Assembly (NCBI RefSeq): GCF_036013955.1 | Contig: NZ_CP107903.1 | Location: 9,610,001 to 9,674,000, forward strand | Source: Streptomyces sp. NBC_00459 | GTDB lineage: Bacteria > Actinomycetota > Actinomycetes > Streptomycetales > Streptomycetaceae | Reading direction: 5' to 3' | Length of the DNA stretch: 64,000 nt | Position numbers and translations under genes: made by a program | In this document: positions 23,815-33,124 of the stretch, piece by piece | Layout: each line of letters begins with the position of its first letter | How positions within the stretch are numbered: the first letter of the stretch is position 1 | Notes under the pieces: generated by a model | Seen by the model: the letters and a program-made list of their open reading frames with translations, nothing else | What the model was told of the DNA's origin: nothing | Database searches by the model: none

Positions 23815-24825
23815 ATGCCTATCGTCATTTTCGCGATCCTCGCCGGGCTGGCCTTCCTGCTCCTCCTGGCCCGGACGCGGCAAGACCCCCGCCGCTTCGG
23901 CAACGCCGTCCTCCTCGGACTGTGCCTCGTCCTGCTGACTCTGGCGCTGCTCGCCCAAATGGCAGCCGGCAGCGCGCCCCCACCCCTCCTCGCGGCGATG
24001 ACCCTCGCCCTCGTGCTGCTGGCTCTGGGGGTGCTCGCGCTCGCGTTCTTCCTGATGGCGAACGCGGTGACGATGGTCCGCAAGGAGGGCCCACGCCCCG
24101 CCAACCTGCTCTCCGGGCTGGCGGGGCTGGCCGTCCTCGGCTGCGTCTCGCTCACCGTGACGGCCGCCGACGTCGACTCGCCGCCGTTGCGGCACATCGC
24201 CGGAGCGGTCCTCCTCGTGGCCGGCTACGTCTCGTACGTCTTCCTGTCGTTCCTCGCCTACGCCTTCCTCTACGCGCGGCTGAAGGTCCGTCACGACGTG
24301 GACTTCGTCGTCGTCCTCGGCTCCGGTCTGATCGGCGGCTCCCGGGTGCCGCCCCTGCTGGCGAGCAGACTGGAGCGGGCGCGTGCGGTGTACGAGGCGC
24401 AGGCGGCGCGGGGTAGGCCGCCCGTGCTGGTCACCTCCGGCGGCCAGGGCCCCGACGAGGACCTGCCCGAGGCCGAGGCGATGGCCGACTACCTCATCGC
24501 CCGTGGCGTCCCGGAGCGGCATGTCGTACGGGAGAACCGCTCACGCACCACGGAGGAGAACCTGCGCTTCAGCGAGGCGCTCATGCGGCAACGCGAGCCG
24601 GACCACCGGTGTGTGGTCGTCACCAACAACTTCCACGTCTTCCGCGCCGCTCTGACGGCCCGGCGCACCGGCGTGAACGGCCAGGTCACCGGCTCGCCCA
24701 CCGCCGCCTACTTCTGGCCCAGCGCGACCATCCGAGAGTTCGCCGCGATCTTCCTCCACTACCGGGCGGTCAACCTCGGCTCGTGCGCGCTGCTCGGCCT
24801 GCTGGGCTTCCTCCTCCCTTCCTGA
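23815..24825 (+). CDS. YdcF/ElyC-like DUF218 membrane protein
   Basis: 336 residues. Five predicted membrane helices fill the first about 165 residues. The soluble DUF218 domain follows: DFVVVLGSGLIGGSRVPPLLASRLERA, LVTSGGQGPDEDLPEAEAM, VVRENRSRTTEENLRFS and VVTNNFHVFRAALTARRTG are all conserved family blocks. One more helix precedes the C-terminus. Relatives take part in cell-envelope metabolism, but the reaction is unresolved. It lies 68 bases after the ABC permease and may be co-transcribed with it. Confidence 0.88.
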   Translation: MPIVIFAILAGLAFLLLLARTRQDPRRFGNAVLLGLCLVLLTLALLAQMAAGSAPPPLLAAMTLALVLLALGVLALAFFLMANAVTMVRKEGPRPANLLSGLAGLAVLGCVSLTVTAADVDSPPLRHIAGAVLLVAGYVSYVFLSFLAYAFLYARLKVRHDVDFVVVLGSGLIGGSRVPPLLASRLERARAVYEAQAARGRPPVLVTSGGQGPDEDLPEAEAMADYLIARGVPERHVVRENRSRTTEENLRFSEALMRQREPDHRCVVVTNNFHVFRAALTARRTGVNGQVTGSPTAAYFWPSATIREFAAIFLHYRAVNLGSCALLGLLGFLLPS

Positions 24826-25077
24826 GAGTGAGGTTCCGTCCTCGAACCGCGTTGCGCAGGTGGCGGTTCATCACGGCAGGTTCCTTCCGGGTTGGGGCAG
24901 GGCATTGCCCCGTCAGCTCGGCGCTCGCGGCTCGCCCGGAGGCACCACCCCAGCCGTCCACCCGACCACCCGCGCCGAACCACGGCCGCCCCGGAAGCCG
25001 ACCGACCTCCGGGGCGACCACACGCCGTCACGTACCCAGTGCCACAAGTCCCCGGAGCTTGAGTTCCGACGTCCGAC

Positions 25078-25270
25078 CTACTCCTCGACTCCCCGGGCGG
25101 CTTGCGGACCTGGCTCGGCAACGACCCCGGCCGCCTTCGGCATCCGACTCGGGCGTCTGCATCTTTGGCGCGGCCCGGTTGCTGTCCAAGACCTCGACCA
25201 CCACCGCCCCATCGGACACCCGCAGCCGCGCCGCGACCTGTGGCAGCAACTCGCGCATGGTCGGTCCGCA
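25078..25270 (-). pseudogene. Remnant of an anti-sigma-type ATP-binding protein
   Basis: The minus strand reads RELLPQVAARLRVSDGAVVV then EVLDSNRAAPKMQTPESDAEGG, matching the middle of small HATPase_c_2 regulatory proteins of Streptomyces (VxVxDxSxxxP and DAExGRGL). After GGRG the frame shifts and ends within about 20 codons. The N-box region and the C-terminus are missing. The rest of 24826-25331 shows no supported gene. Confidence 0.45.
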
Positions 25271-25331
25271 CGTGTGATCCGGTCGCCGGGCTCTGCTGCC
25301 GGTTTCGGATGGTCACGACAGGCCCCGAGGC

Positions 25332-26276
25332 TCAGGCCAGTCCCAGAAGTGATTCGGCGTTGCCGGCCAGGATGCCCTGGGTGTCCTCCGCGTCGAGACC
25401 GGCCCGTTCGATGTAGGCGACGGTGTCGAGGTAGTGCTCGCCGCCCTGGTACGGGAAGTCGCTGCCGAGGACGAGCCGGTCCGCGCCGACCGCCTGGACC
25501 GCGGCCCGGAGCGCCGTCTGGGAACTGTGGGCGACGGTGTCGTACCACATCAGGCGCGCCGCCCGGCTTGGCGGAAGGGGGGCCTCGGGTGCCTCGAAGT
25601 GGGCAAGGTTGTCCCACCGCTCCAGCAGCATGGGCAACGCGCCGCCGAAGTGGGAGTTGAGGATGCGTACACGGGGGTAGCGCGTCACGAACCCACGGGT
25701 GATGAGCTGGGCCGCTACGACGGTGTCCTCCACGGGCGCTCCGACCATCCAGGTGAGGTGGTGGTCGTTGATCTGCGGGGAGGCGACGCCGTCACCGGAG
25801 GGGTGGAGGTACATCACGGAACCGCGGCGGTCGAGTTCCTGCCACACCGGTGCGAAGGCCGGGTCGGTCAGCGCCCGGCCCGCGGCCGAGGTGGTCAGGG
25901 CAACGCCCACCACCCCCGGCGCGTCGAGGACGCGGGCGAGTTCGGCCAAGGCCACGTCGACGTGCGGCAGAGGAAGCACGACGAAGGCCAGGAAGTGGTC
26001 GGGGTGGCGGTCCACCAGGTCGACGTACCGGTCGTTGATCATGCGTGCGGCTGCGGCGGCCTGAACCGGATCCGGCAGTGCGCCCGTCAGCGGTGAGGCC
26101 GAGATCACCTGCCGGTCCACACCGGCCCGTTCCATCAGGGAGAAGCGGGCCTCGAGTTCCTTGTCGGTGTCGTCGGCCCCGAGCCCGCGCTGGCCGCCGG
26201 TGGTCGTGACGCCCGAGTCGGCCAGGAAGTCCAGGTAGTCGCTGGGGTAGACGTGAGCGTGCGTGTCGATGCGCAT
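25332..26276 (-). CDS. Amidohydrolase 2 family (ACMSD-like) protein
   Basis: The ATG at 26276 is chosen (a TTG at 26291 is possible; neither has a strong ribosome-binding site). The product is 314 residues. It has the metal-dependent TIM-barrel signature of COG2159 amidohydrolases: DTHAHVYPSDYLDFL at the start, YLHPSGDG mid-protein, LNSHFGGALPMLLERW and LGSDFPYQGGEHYL near the end, providing His and Asp ligands. Relatives decarboxylate or hydrolyse aromatic ring-cleavage products. It begins a long minus-strand series with another amidohydrolase at 27646. Confidence 0.85.
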   Translation of the reverse strand: MRIDTHAHVYPSDYLDFLADSGVTTTGGQRGLGADDTDKELEARFSLMERAGVDRQVISASPLTGALPDPVQAAAAARMINDRYVDLVDRHPDHFLAFVVLPLPHVDVALAELARVLDAPGVVGVALTTSAAGRALTDPAFAPVWQELDRRGSVMYLHPSGDGVASPQINDHHLTWMVGAPVEDTVVAAQLITRGFVTRYPRVRILNSHFGGALPMLLERWDNLAHFEAPEAPLPPSRAARLMWYDTVAHSSQTALRAAVQAVGADRLVLGSDFPYQGGEHYLDTVAYIERAGLDAEDTQGILAGNAESLLGLA

Positions 26277-26296
26277 CAAGGGGTTCGTCAATCGTC

Positions 26297-26331
26297 GAAG
26301 GGAAGGGAAGGGAAGGGAGAGGGAGAAGGGA
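26297..26331. repeat. Purine microsatellite
   Basis: An uninterrupted G/A tract made of GGGAA and GAGGG units lies just upstream of the amidohydrolase start. Slippage here could alter promoter spacing. It has no coding content. Confidence 0.7.
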
Positions 26332-26530
26332 GCGGATTCCGGATTCGCCGTGGTGCAGGGGACCTCGGACGGTCTCGGCCGCGGTCAGTGCCTTCACGTC
26401 TCCGATCAATTCCGGCGTTGACCCTGAGTACCGGGCTGGGTCCCGCGGATTCGTCATTCACTGGACGCGCCGACCGGGTGGGACCGGAGAAGGAGCGGTG
26501 AAAACGGCCAGGCGAAATGGATGGGCCGAG

Positions 26531-27517
26531 CTACTTGTCGACCAGGGACATGTGGTGCTCGTTGTAGCGGTTTCCCTGTACCCCGATGCGGCCGGCGAGT
26601 CCGTTGAGGTCGGCGAGGTCGTCGGCGGAGAGGGGCAGTCGGGTGGCGCCGATGTTCTCCTCGATGCGTGCGGTGCGCCGGGTTCCGGGGATCGGAACGA
26701 CCGACGGATGCTGTGCGAGCAGCCAGGCGAGCGCGACCTGGCCCGGTGTGGCGTCCTTGGCCTGCGCGAGCAGGTTGACGTGGTCGACGAGCGCTTGGTT
26801 CGCTGCCCGGTTCTCGGCTGTGAACCGTGGGATGTTCGTGCGGACGTCGTCGGCGGTGAATGGCGTCGTGGCGTCCACCGTCCCGGTCAGGAACCCCTTG
26901 CCGAGCGGGCTGAAGGGTACGAATCCGATGCCGAGTTCCGAGCAGGTCGGCAGAACCTCATGTTCGGGGTCCCGGGTCCACAGCGAGTACTCGCTCTGTA
27001 CTGCCGTCACCGGGTGGACCGCGTGGGCGCGGCGGATGGTCTGCGCACTGGCCTCGGAAAGCCCGAAACAGCGCACCTTGCCTTCCTGCACGAGCTCCCC
27101 CACGGCTCCGGCGACGTCTTCGATCGGCACGTCCGGATCGACGCGGTGCTGGTAGAAAAGGTCGAGCGTTTCGACCCTGAGCCGTTTGAGGGAGGCCGTG
27201 GCGACGGCTCGGATCTGCTCGGGCCGGCTGTTGAGTCCGGCGGGGGCGCCGTTCTCGATGCGGAATCCGAACTTGGTGGCGATCACTGCCTGGTCTCGCA
27301 CCGGGGCGAGGGCTTCTCCCAGGAGCTCTTCGTTGACGTAGGGGCCGTACACCTCCGCGGTGTCGAAGAACGTGACTCCACGGTCCACGGCGTCACGCAG
27401 TACGGCGATCATGTCGGTGCGATCGCCGGGATTGGGGCCGTAGCTCTGGGACATTCCCATGACGCCGAGACCGATGGCGGAGACATGCAGGTCGCGTCCG
27501 AGTGTTCGGGTGTGCAT
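26531..27517 (-). CDS. Aldo/keto reductase
   Basis: 328 residues with a strong GAGGAGG ribosome-binding site. The AKR barrel is complete: FFDTAEVYG (catalytic Asp and Tyr), IATKFGF (Lys), FYQHRVDPDVPIEDV (His replaces the usual DxYxxH core as in the AKR13/YajO type), VQSEYSLWTRDPE and the NADPH-binding IPGTRRTARIEENIGA. It reduces aldehydes or ketones with NADPH. It is separated by about 130 bases from the amidohydrolase genes on either side. Confidence 0.92.
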   Translation of the reverse strand: MHTRTLGRDLHVSAIGLGVMGMSQSYGPNPGDRTDMIAVLRDAVDRGVTFFDTAEVYGPYVNEELLGEALAPVRDQAVIATKFGFRIENGAPAGLNSRPEQIRAVATASLKRLRVETLDLFYQHRVDPDVPIEDVAGAVGELVQEGKVRCFGLSEASAQTIRRAHAVHPVTAVQSEYSLWTRDPEHEVLPTCSELGIGFVPFSPLGKGFLTGTVDATTPFTADDVRTNIPRFTAENRAANQALVDHVNLLAQAKDATPGQVALAWLLAQHPSVVPIPGTRRTARIEENIGATRLPLSADDLADLNGLAGRIGVQGNRYNEHHMSLVDK

Positions 27518-27645
27518 TCTTCCTCCTCGTTGCTGTCAATGCTGGTGGGTGGGCTTCAGGCAATAGGCAGCCCGCCGCCGCATCCGGTGCCGTCGCGAGT
27601 CGCTTTTCCTTCGCGTGATCGTGCCGAGGGTCGGCGTACTGCGGT

Positions 27646-28605
27646 TCACCGCGTTGTCCGCGGAAACAGGCGTTGGGCGTTCGCCGTAGTGAGCGAACGC
27701 CATGTCGTGTCCTGCGCCGGTGGTGCGGCCGCGTCGATCGCCGCGATGTGGGCGCCGGCCAGCGGCGCAGGCGTCCAGCAGTAGTCGCTGCCGAAGAGCA
27801 CGCGGTCAGGGTCGACGAGCTTCAGCAACGCGGGGACCTGGCGCGGGAAGGCAGTGCCCGCCATGTCGTAGTACAGACCGCGGAGTTGCTGCACCGCGTC
27901 GGGGCTGGGCGCCTGCTGCTCAGGCAGGAACAGGCTCATGAACTCGTTGATGCGGTCGGCCAGGACGGGAATCGCGCCGCCGCAGTGCGGGACGATCACC
28001 CGCATGTTCGGGTGACGCGTCAGGACGCCCGCCATCACCAGGTCAGTGACGGTGCGGGCCGTGTCGAAGATGTACTCGACCATCGGACGCGGTCTGCCGA
28101 GAGCGGACCGTTCCCAGCACACCGGTGAGGTGGGGTGCAGGAAGACCACGGCGCGGCGGCGGTCGAGTTCCGCGAAGACCGCGTCCAGGCGCTGGTCACC
28201 CAGGTAGACGCCGTGCGTGTGTGTCATCAATGCCACGCCGTCGGCGCCGAGTTCGTCGAAGACATATGCGATCTCCTCCAGCGCGCCGTCCACATCCGGG
28301 AGGGGGAGGGAGGCGAAGTTGCCGAAGCGGCCCGGGTGGTCCCGGGTCAGTTCGGCGGTGTACTCGTTGACGCGCCGGGCCAGGAGGCGGGCCGCTTTGT
28401 CGTCGCCGAAGTGCACGCCGGGGGAGGACATGGACAGCATCGCGGACTCGATGCCGTGGCGGTCCATCAGGTCTAGGTGGGCTTGCACGGACCAGGACGG
28501 CCAGCCGCCCATGCCGTCGGGGTGGGCGTGGCCGGCCGCCGTCGCCTGTTGGACGTAGAAGTCGGGAAGGAGGTGGGCGTGAACGTCGATGAGGCCGTAC
28601 GACAT
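27646..28605 (-). CDS. Amidohydrolase 2 family (ACMSD-like) protein
   Basis: 319 residues with AAAGGAT upstream of ATG 28605. The metal-site motifs are intact: DVHAHLLPDFYV, VFLHPTSPVCWE, VPHCGGAIPVLADRINEF and LFGSDYCWTP. An additional region GWPSWSVQAHLDLMDRHGIE fits the ACMSD subfamily substrate pocket. It is paralogous to the protein at 25332 but clearly divergent. Likely acts on small aromatic or unsaturated carboxylates in the cytosol. Confidence 0.87.
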   Translation of the reverse strand: MSYGLIDVHAHLLPDFYVQQATAAGHAHPDGMGGWPSWSVQAHLDLMDRHGIESAMLSMSSPGVHFGDDKAARLLARRVNEYTAELTRDHPGRFGNFASLPLPDVDGALEEIAYVFDELGADGVALMTHTHGVYLGDQRLDAVFAELDRRRAVVFLHPTSPVCWERSALGRPRPMVEYIFDTARTVTDLVMAGVLTRHPNMRVIVPHCGGAIPVLADRINEFMSLFLPEQQAPSPDAVQQLRGLYYDMAGTAFPRQVPALLKLVDPDRVLFGSDYCWTPAPLAGAHIAAIDAAAPPAQDTTWRSLTTANAQRLFPRTTR

Positions 28606-28659
28606 GGCAGCGGGATCCTTTCTCGTGGGCTGCTTGGGCGGACGCCCGGTGCACTCGGC

Positions 28660-30246
28660 CTACTCCACCTGCTCGCCGCCGGCCAACCGGACCTCTTCGT
28701 TGTCGAGGGCGGCCTGGAGCCGGCGGAGCACGGTGTCGTCGATGTGCCGTTCGTCGCGCAGGCGGACGACGGTCGCACGTTTGTTGGCGATCAGGGCGAG
28801 GCGCAGGTCGGTGTAGTGGCGGTTGTGGAGCAGAGCGGGATCGTCGTCGGTACCGGCGCCCTTGGCCCGTACGGTCGCCAGATTGGCCTCGTACTCCTGG
28901 CGCAGCCACTCCACGACCTTCGGGGTGGTGCCCCGTTCGGCAGCTAGTTGCGGCAGCGCCTTGATGGCTTCCTCGGCTGCGGTGGTCTCGGCCAGGATCT
29001 GTTCCTCGTCGACGGACGTGTCGGGAGGCAGCCGGGCCCAGCGCACCACGCCCGGAAGCAGCAGTCCCTGCACCACGAGGGTCACGACAATGACGCCGGA
29101 GGTGACGAAGACGATGAAGGCGCGGTCGGGGAAAGGCTCGCCCGAGTCGAGTGTCGCCGGTACGGAGAGCGCCACCGCGAGCGACACCGCGCCCCGGAAG
29201 CCCGCCAGTCCGCTGACGACACGGGCCCGGTGACTGATTCTCAGTTCCCGCTGCTGGGGACGCCGGTCGATCGCGCGGATCAGGTAGGCGGAGGAGAACA
29301 GGAACGCGAAGCGGACCGCGACCAGAACCACACTGACCGCTCCGACCGCGATCAGCGCATCCCTGAGGTCGGATCGGCTCAGGTGGCGCAGCGCGTACTG
29401 CAGTTCCACGCCGACCAGGACGAACAGTGCGCCGTTGATGATGAAGGTGAGCAGTGGCCAGAAGGCCAGTGCCTGGCGGCGGTGCTCGGCGCGGATGAGG
29501 CTCGGAGCCACCTGGGCCATGATCAGCCCGCTGACGACGACCGCGAGGACGCCGGAGGCATGGATCATCTCGGCCAGCAGATACGCCGTGAACGGCGCCA
29601 GGATCATGACGAGGTTGCCGAGCAGGGGATCGTCCAGTCGGCGCCGCAGGTTCATGTTGATCCAGGCGACCGCCACGCCGACCGCGGCCCCGCCGCCGTA
29701 GGCCAGGAGGAACAGCGCGCCGACGTGCGGAAGGGTGAGGTGTTCCTCGCCGACGGTGATCCCGACCGCCAGGCCGAAGATGACCAGCGCGGTTCCGTCG
29801 TTGACGAGGCTTTCGGCACGTAGCACGGTGACCTGGCGGCGAGGCAGAGAGCGGGCCAGGACGCCCACGGCTGTGGCGTCGGTGGGAGCCACGGCCGCGC
29901 CGAGCGCCCAGGCCGGTCCCCACGGGAGTCCGAGCGCGTGTCCGGCAACCGCCACGGCGCCCGCGGTCAGGATCACCAGGACCGTGCTGAGCAGGACGAT
30001 CCCGCGCAGGTTCGTACGGATCTCCCGCATGGACGTGGTCAGGCTCTCCCAGTACAGCAACACGGGGAGGAAGAGCAACAGTACGACTTCGGGCGGGAGT
30101 TGGGTCTGGCGGACGGCGGGGACGAGACCGAGGATTGTGCCCACGACGAGGAGCGCGACGGGTGGTGCGACGCGGAAGCGCCGGCCCAGGACGTTGCCCA
30201 CCAGCACGGCCGCACCCAGGACGACGACGAGTTCGAGACCGAGCAT
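28660..30246 (-). CDS. Na+/H+ antiporter, CPA1/NhaP type
   Basis: 528 residues with AGGAG before ATG 30246. Twelve or so membrane helices are followed by a cytosolic tail of about 110 residues. The key transport motifs are present: LGAAVAPTDATAVGVLAR (helix 4 region), RAESLVNDGTALVIFGLAV with the essential Asn-Asp pair, and GFRGAVSLAVALSVP (helix 10). It exchanges sodium or potassium for protons across the membrane. The tail has charged heptad-like stretches. It precedes the amidohydrolase by about 55 bases, so the two probably share a transcript. Confidence 0.93.
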   Translation of the reverse strand: MLGLELVVVLGAAVLVGNVLGRRFRVAPPVALLVVGTILGLVPAVRQTQLPPEVVLLLFLPVLLYWESLTTSMREIRTNLRGIVLLSTVLVILTAGAVAVAGHALGLPWGPAWALGAAVAPTDATAVGVLARSLPRRQVTVLRAESLVNDGTALVIFGLAVGITVGEEHLTLPHVGALFLLAYGGGAAVGVAVAWINMNLRRRLDDPLLGNLVMILAPFTAYLLAEMIHASGVLAVVVSGLIMAQVAPSLIRAEHRRQALAFWPLLTFIINGALFVLVGVELQYALRHLSRSDLRDALIAVGAVSVVLVAVRFAFLFSSAYLIRAIDRRPQQRELRISHRARVVSGLAGFRGAVSLAVALSVPATLDSGEPFPDRAFIVFVTSGVIVVTLVVQGLLLPGVVRWARLPPDTSVDEEQILAETTAAEEAIKALPQLAAERGTTPKVVEWLRQEYEANLATVRAKGAGTDDDPALLHNRHYTDLRLALIANKRATVVRLRDERHIDDTVLRRLQAALDNEEVRLAGGEQVE

Positions 30247-30251
30247 GGCGC

Positions 30252-30317
30252 TTACTCCTGCGAGGGACTGGGTGTCGGTGGTGGCTCAGCGCCTTCCACC
30301 AGGATCGTCTTGGTCAT
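30252..30317 (-). CDS. Possible 21-residue coupled ORF
   Basis: ATG 30317 overlaps the DUF2255 stop as ATGA and reads MTKTILVEGAEPPPTPSP, stopping at 30252, six bases before the antiporter ATG. The AGGAG for the antiporter lies in its last codons. It may be only a bridge that carries ribosomes between genes. Evidence is position alone. Confidence 0.3.
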   Translation of the reverse strand: MTKTILVEGAEPPPTPSPSQE

Positions 30318-30685
30318 CTGGGTACCAGCCGCAGCGTCGTCGAGCGTGCCGCCACCATGGGATCGACGTACGCGCCACCGCAACGGCCGTACTTGGTGCG
30401 ATACGCGGTGTCGACACGGTCGTTGACCTCGGAGTCCGGGACCTCGGCGAAGGCGACGTCCTTGTCGACCCCGCCGGAGCGGATGTGCCCCTGATGGTTC
30501 GCGCGGGCCGTGCGCCACCAGCCTCCGTTCGCGCCTCGGAAGGAGCGGACGTACAGGTCCTCACCGTCGCGGACGACCCAGATCGGCACCGGCTCCCGCA
30601 GGGTGCCGTCACGGCGGAGCGGTGCCATCTCCAACTCGTCCGCTCCGGCGATGCGGTTGAGCTCGTCGCTGTTCCATGTCGGCAT
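30314..30685 (-). CDS. DUF2255 family protein
   Basis: 123 residues starting MPTWNSDELNRIAGADELEM; an in-frame ATG at 30718 is less likely. The family pattern is clear: WxxDELxxIAxADELxxAPxRxDGT, then VPIWVVRDGEDLYVRSFRG and GHIRSGGVDKDVAF, a split-barrel-like fold related to flavin-binding nitroreductase proteins (DUF2255/DUF385). Often found beside redox enzymes in Streptomyces. Function not established. Confidence 0.85.
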   Translation of the reverse strand: MPTWNSDELNRIAGADELEMAPLRRDGTLREPVPIWVVRDGEDLYVRSFRGANGGWWRTARANHQGHIRSGGVDKDVAFAEVPDSEVNDRVDTAYRTKYGRCGGAYVDPMVAARSTTLRLVPR

Positions 30686-30813
30686 CGGTGGTTCTCGCAA
30701 CTCTCTTGATCGCGGCATGCGGAAGGTGACTCGTCAGCCCCGGCAGGCCGTCGTGCGACCGGGACGGGAGTGGGAACGGGCGCCGACGTGGTGGAGGGCC
30801 AGATGGCCTGCGG

Positions 30814-31248
30814 TCAGGCGGGAGCGGTGGGAGTGGTGGCGAGTGGGTCACCGAGGTGGGTACGGGTGATTCCGAGTGAGTCCTCGAAGACGCGGTAGTC
30901 GGTGATCAGGCCGTCCGTGACGGTGAATCGCAGGATCATCTCGCTTTCGAGCACCTCTCCCGAGGGATGGAACCGGGAGGAAAACCGGCCCGGTGCCAGG
31001 ACCCGTCCGTCGGCCTCCACCATGGTGCCCAACCCGAAGGTGAGTGGCTCGACGGCGGCGAAGAACTCGGTGAGGGACTGCTGGATCTCCTCCGGCCCGG
31101 TGCGAGTTCCGGCCCAGGGAGTCAGAGCCGGATCGCCAGGAATCGTCCAGGTCGCGTCGGGCGCGAAGTGGGAGAGGATGCGCTTCATGTCGCGTGTGCC
31201 GAAGGCCTCGAAGTACGCCTCGACGGTGGCGATCGCCTCGCTGGTCAT
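30814..31248 (-). CDS. SnoaL/NTF2-like protein
   Basis: 144 residues forming one cone-shaped SnoaL-like domain: VEAYFEAFGTRDMKRILSHF, APDATWTIPGD, GPEEIQQSLTEFFAAVEPL and a beta sheet ending DYRVFEDSLGI. Family members include polyketide cyclases, limonene-1,2-epoxide hydrolases and ketosteroid isomerases. No catalytic identity can be assigned from sequence alone. Part of the minus-strand redox gene run. Confidence 0.87.
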   Translation of the reverse strand: MTSEAIATVEAYFEAFGTRDMKRILSHFAPDATWTIPGDPALTPWAGTRTGPEEIQQSLTEFFAAVEPLTFGLGTMVEADGRVLAPGRFSSRFHPSGEVLESEMILRFTVTDGLITDYRVFEDSLGITRTHLGDPLATTPTAPA

Positions 31249-31365
31249 GGCTGTCGGTCCGTTCTGTTCGGTGGCTGCGGCGACGGTCGAACGGCCGCTG
31301 CTGCGCGGTGGTGCCGGCGGTGGTGGGCGTGGCTGATCCGGCGCCCACCACCGCCGGGCTTCAGG

Positions 31366-32382
31366 TCAGGGGCGCAGCAGCGTCTTGATGGCGCGGCGTT
31401 CGTCCATGGCCTTGTACCCCTCCGCGGCCTTGTCGAGGGGCAGCGTGAGGTCGAAGACCTTGCCCGGGCTGATACGGCCGCCGAAGACGCGGTCGATGAG
31501 GTCGGGAAGGTAGGCGCGCACAGGGGCCGGGCCACCGCGCAGACCGACGTGGGAGAAGAAGAGCTCCTGGCCCTCGATCTGCGAGCCGTGCGGGAAGCCG
31601 ACGAAACCGACGTTACCGCCGGGGCGGGTGGACTGCAGGGCCTGGCGCAGCGACTCCTGGGTGCCGACGCATTCGAGGACCGAGTCGGCGCCGATGCCGT
31701 TCGTCAGTTCCTTCACGCGAGCCACGCCTTCTTCGCCGCGCTCGGTGACGATGTCGGTGGCGCCGAACTCCAGAGCGAGCTTCTGCCGGGACTCGTGGCG
31801 GCTCATGGCGATGATGCGCTCGGCGCCCAGTTCCTTCGCGGCGATGACGCCGGACAGGCCCACCGCACCGTCACCGACGACCACGGCGGTCGAACCGGGC
31901 CTGACCTCGGCAGCCTTGGCGGCGTACCACCCGGTGCCCATGACGTCGGACAGAGCCAGCAGGTCCGGGATCAGCTCCTCGGCCGGCTCTTCCGGGGTGG
32001 TGACCAGGGTGCCGTCGGCGAGAGGAATGCGGACGTACTGGGCCTGGGCGCCGTTCACCCACTGCGCGTGCAGGCAGGAGGTCTGGTAGCCGAACTGGCA
32101 GACCGGGCAGGTGTTGTCGGAGGCGACGAAGGAGCCGATGACGAACTGGCCGGGCCTGACGGTCGACACGTCGCTGCCGACTTCCTCGACGATGCCGACG
32201 TATTCGTGGCCGATCGGCTGAGGCCCGGTGACCGGCAGAACGCCCCGGTAGCTCCACAGGTCGGAGCCGCACACGCAGGCGGCGACGGTGCGGATGACCG
32301 CGTCCGTCGGTGCCGTGATCTTCGGATCAGGAACGTTCTCCACCCGGATGTCACCGGGCGCGTGAATGATGGTTGCTCGCAT
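31366..32382 (-). CDS. Zinc-dependent alcohol dehydrogenase
   Basis: 338 residues, with GGGAAGGC before ATG 32382. The catalytic-zinc site is present: CVCGSDLW (Cys), GHEYVGIVEEVG (His-Glu). The structural-zinc lobe is degenerate, keeping NTCPVCQFGYQTSC with three cysteines. The NAD(P) motif is VVGDGAVGLSGVIAAKELGA. The protein belongs to the FdhA/Tdh-like branch. Oxidises or reduces alcohols and aldehydes; substrate unknown. It sits in the same run as SnoaL and the carboxymuconolactone decarboxylase-like gene. Confidence 0.9.
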   Translation of the reverse strand: MRATIIHAPGDIRVENVPDPKITAPTDAVIRTVAACVCGSDLWSYRGVLPVTGPQPIGHEYVGIVEEVGSDVSTVRPGQFVIGSFVASDNTCPVCQFGYQTSCLHAQWVNGAQAQYVRIPLADGTLVTTPEEPAEELIPDLLALSDVMGTGWYAAKAAEVRPGSTAVVVGDGAVGLSGVIAAKELGAERIIAMSRHESRQKLALEFGATDIVTERGEEGVARVKELTNGIGADSVLECVGTQESLRQALQSTRPGGNVGFVGFPHGSQIEGQELFFSHVGLRGGPAPVRAYLPDLIDRVFGGRISPGKVFDLTLPLDKAAEGYKAMDERRAIKTLLRP

Positions 32383-32427
32383 GGTGCCTTCCCAGCGCTT
32401 GTCGGGTCTGTCGGGTCTGTCGTGGTG

Positions 32428-32670
32428 TCAGGGGCGGGTACGGGTGCTCACGCGCCGGCCGTTACAGTCGTCGTCCGAGACGTGTTCGAGCCAGGTGGCG
32501 TCGTCCGTCTCCCACAGGGCGAGATGGACCAAGAACTGGTCGGGCGCGGCACCGTGCCGGTGCTCCTGGCCCGGGGGCGTGTGGATGACGTCGCCGGGAT
32601 GAGCCTCGGCGATGGCGCCGCCACGGGACTGCACCAAGGCGATGCCCTCGACGATGTAGTGGGTCCGAGG
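32428..32670 (-). pseudogene. Cupin-domain protein, N-terminus lost
   Basis: The frame ending at 32428 reads THYIVEGIALVQSRGG, then AHPGDVIHTPPGQEHRHGAA and VHLALWETDDATWLEHVSDDD, the second half of a small cupin with the PGxxHxHG metal-binding strand. The first half (usually ending WHTHPxGQ) is replaced by Arg/His-rich sequence with no start codon or ribosome-binding site. The gene seems truncated, although related cupins regularly accompany carboxymuconolactone decarboxylase-like genes such as the one at 32761. Confidence 0.6.
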
Positions 32671-32760
32671 TGTCGTCCCTCTGGTGTGGTGCTGCCGCCG
32701 GTCCGTGCGGCGGCGGTGTGTGGGGGAGAGCCCGCGATGTGGGGTGCGTGCGGAGGGGCA

Positions 32761-33093
32761 TCAGCCGGACTGGTCCGACTTCTCCACGATCTCCTTGAGC
32801 TGGGTCATCGCGGTCATGGCGTTGGGCCATCCGGTGTAGAAGGCCAGATGGGTGATGGCCTCGACCAGCTCGTCCTTGGTCACGCCGTTCTCCAGCGCCT
32901 TGCCGAGGTGGAAGCCGAGCTGGTCGGTTCGGTACAGGGCGGCGAGAGCAGTGACAGTGACGAGGCTGCGGTCGCGCGGGGACAGACCCGGCCGCTCCCA
33001 GATGTCACCGAACAGGACAGTGTCGGTCACCTCCGCGAGCTTGGGGGCGAACTCCTGGATCGCCGGCGGCGCGAACTTCTTCCGTTCGGACAT
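32761..33093 (-). CDS. Carboxymuconolactone decarboxylase / AhpD-like protein
   Basis: 110 residues with AGGAG before ATG 33093. All-helical CMD fold: WERPGLSPRDRSLVTVTALAAL, GVTKDELVEAITHLAFYTGWP and NAMTAMTQLKEIV. The redox CxxC of AhpD proteins is absent, so this is the decarboxylase-type branch, common as a stress-induced small protein in actinobacteria. It lies between cupin and hydrolase debris and is the only intact member of that trio. Confidence 0.9.
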   Translation of the reverse strand: MSERKKFAPPAIQEFAPKLAEVTDTVLFGDIWERPGLSPRDRSLVTVTALAALYRTDQLGFHLGKALENGVTKDELVEAITHLAFYTGWPNAMTAMTQLKEIVEKSDQSG

Positions 33094-33124
33094 GGGGTGG
33101 TGCTCCTAGCGTGTGTGGGGGGAA

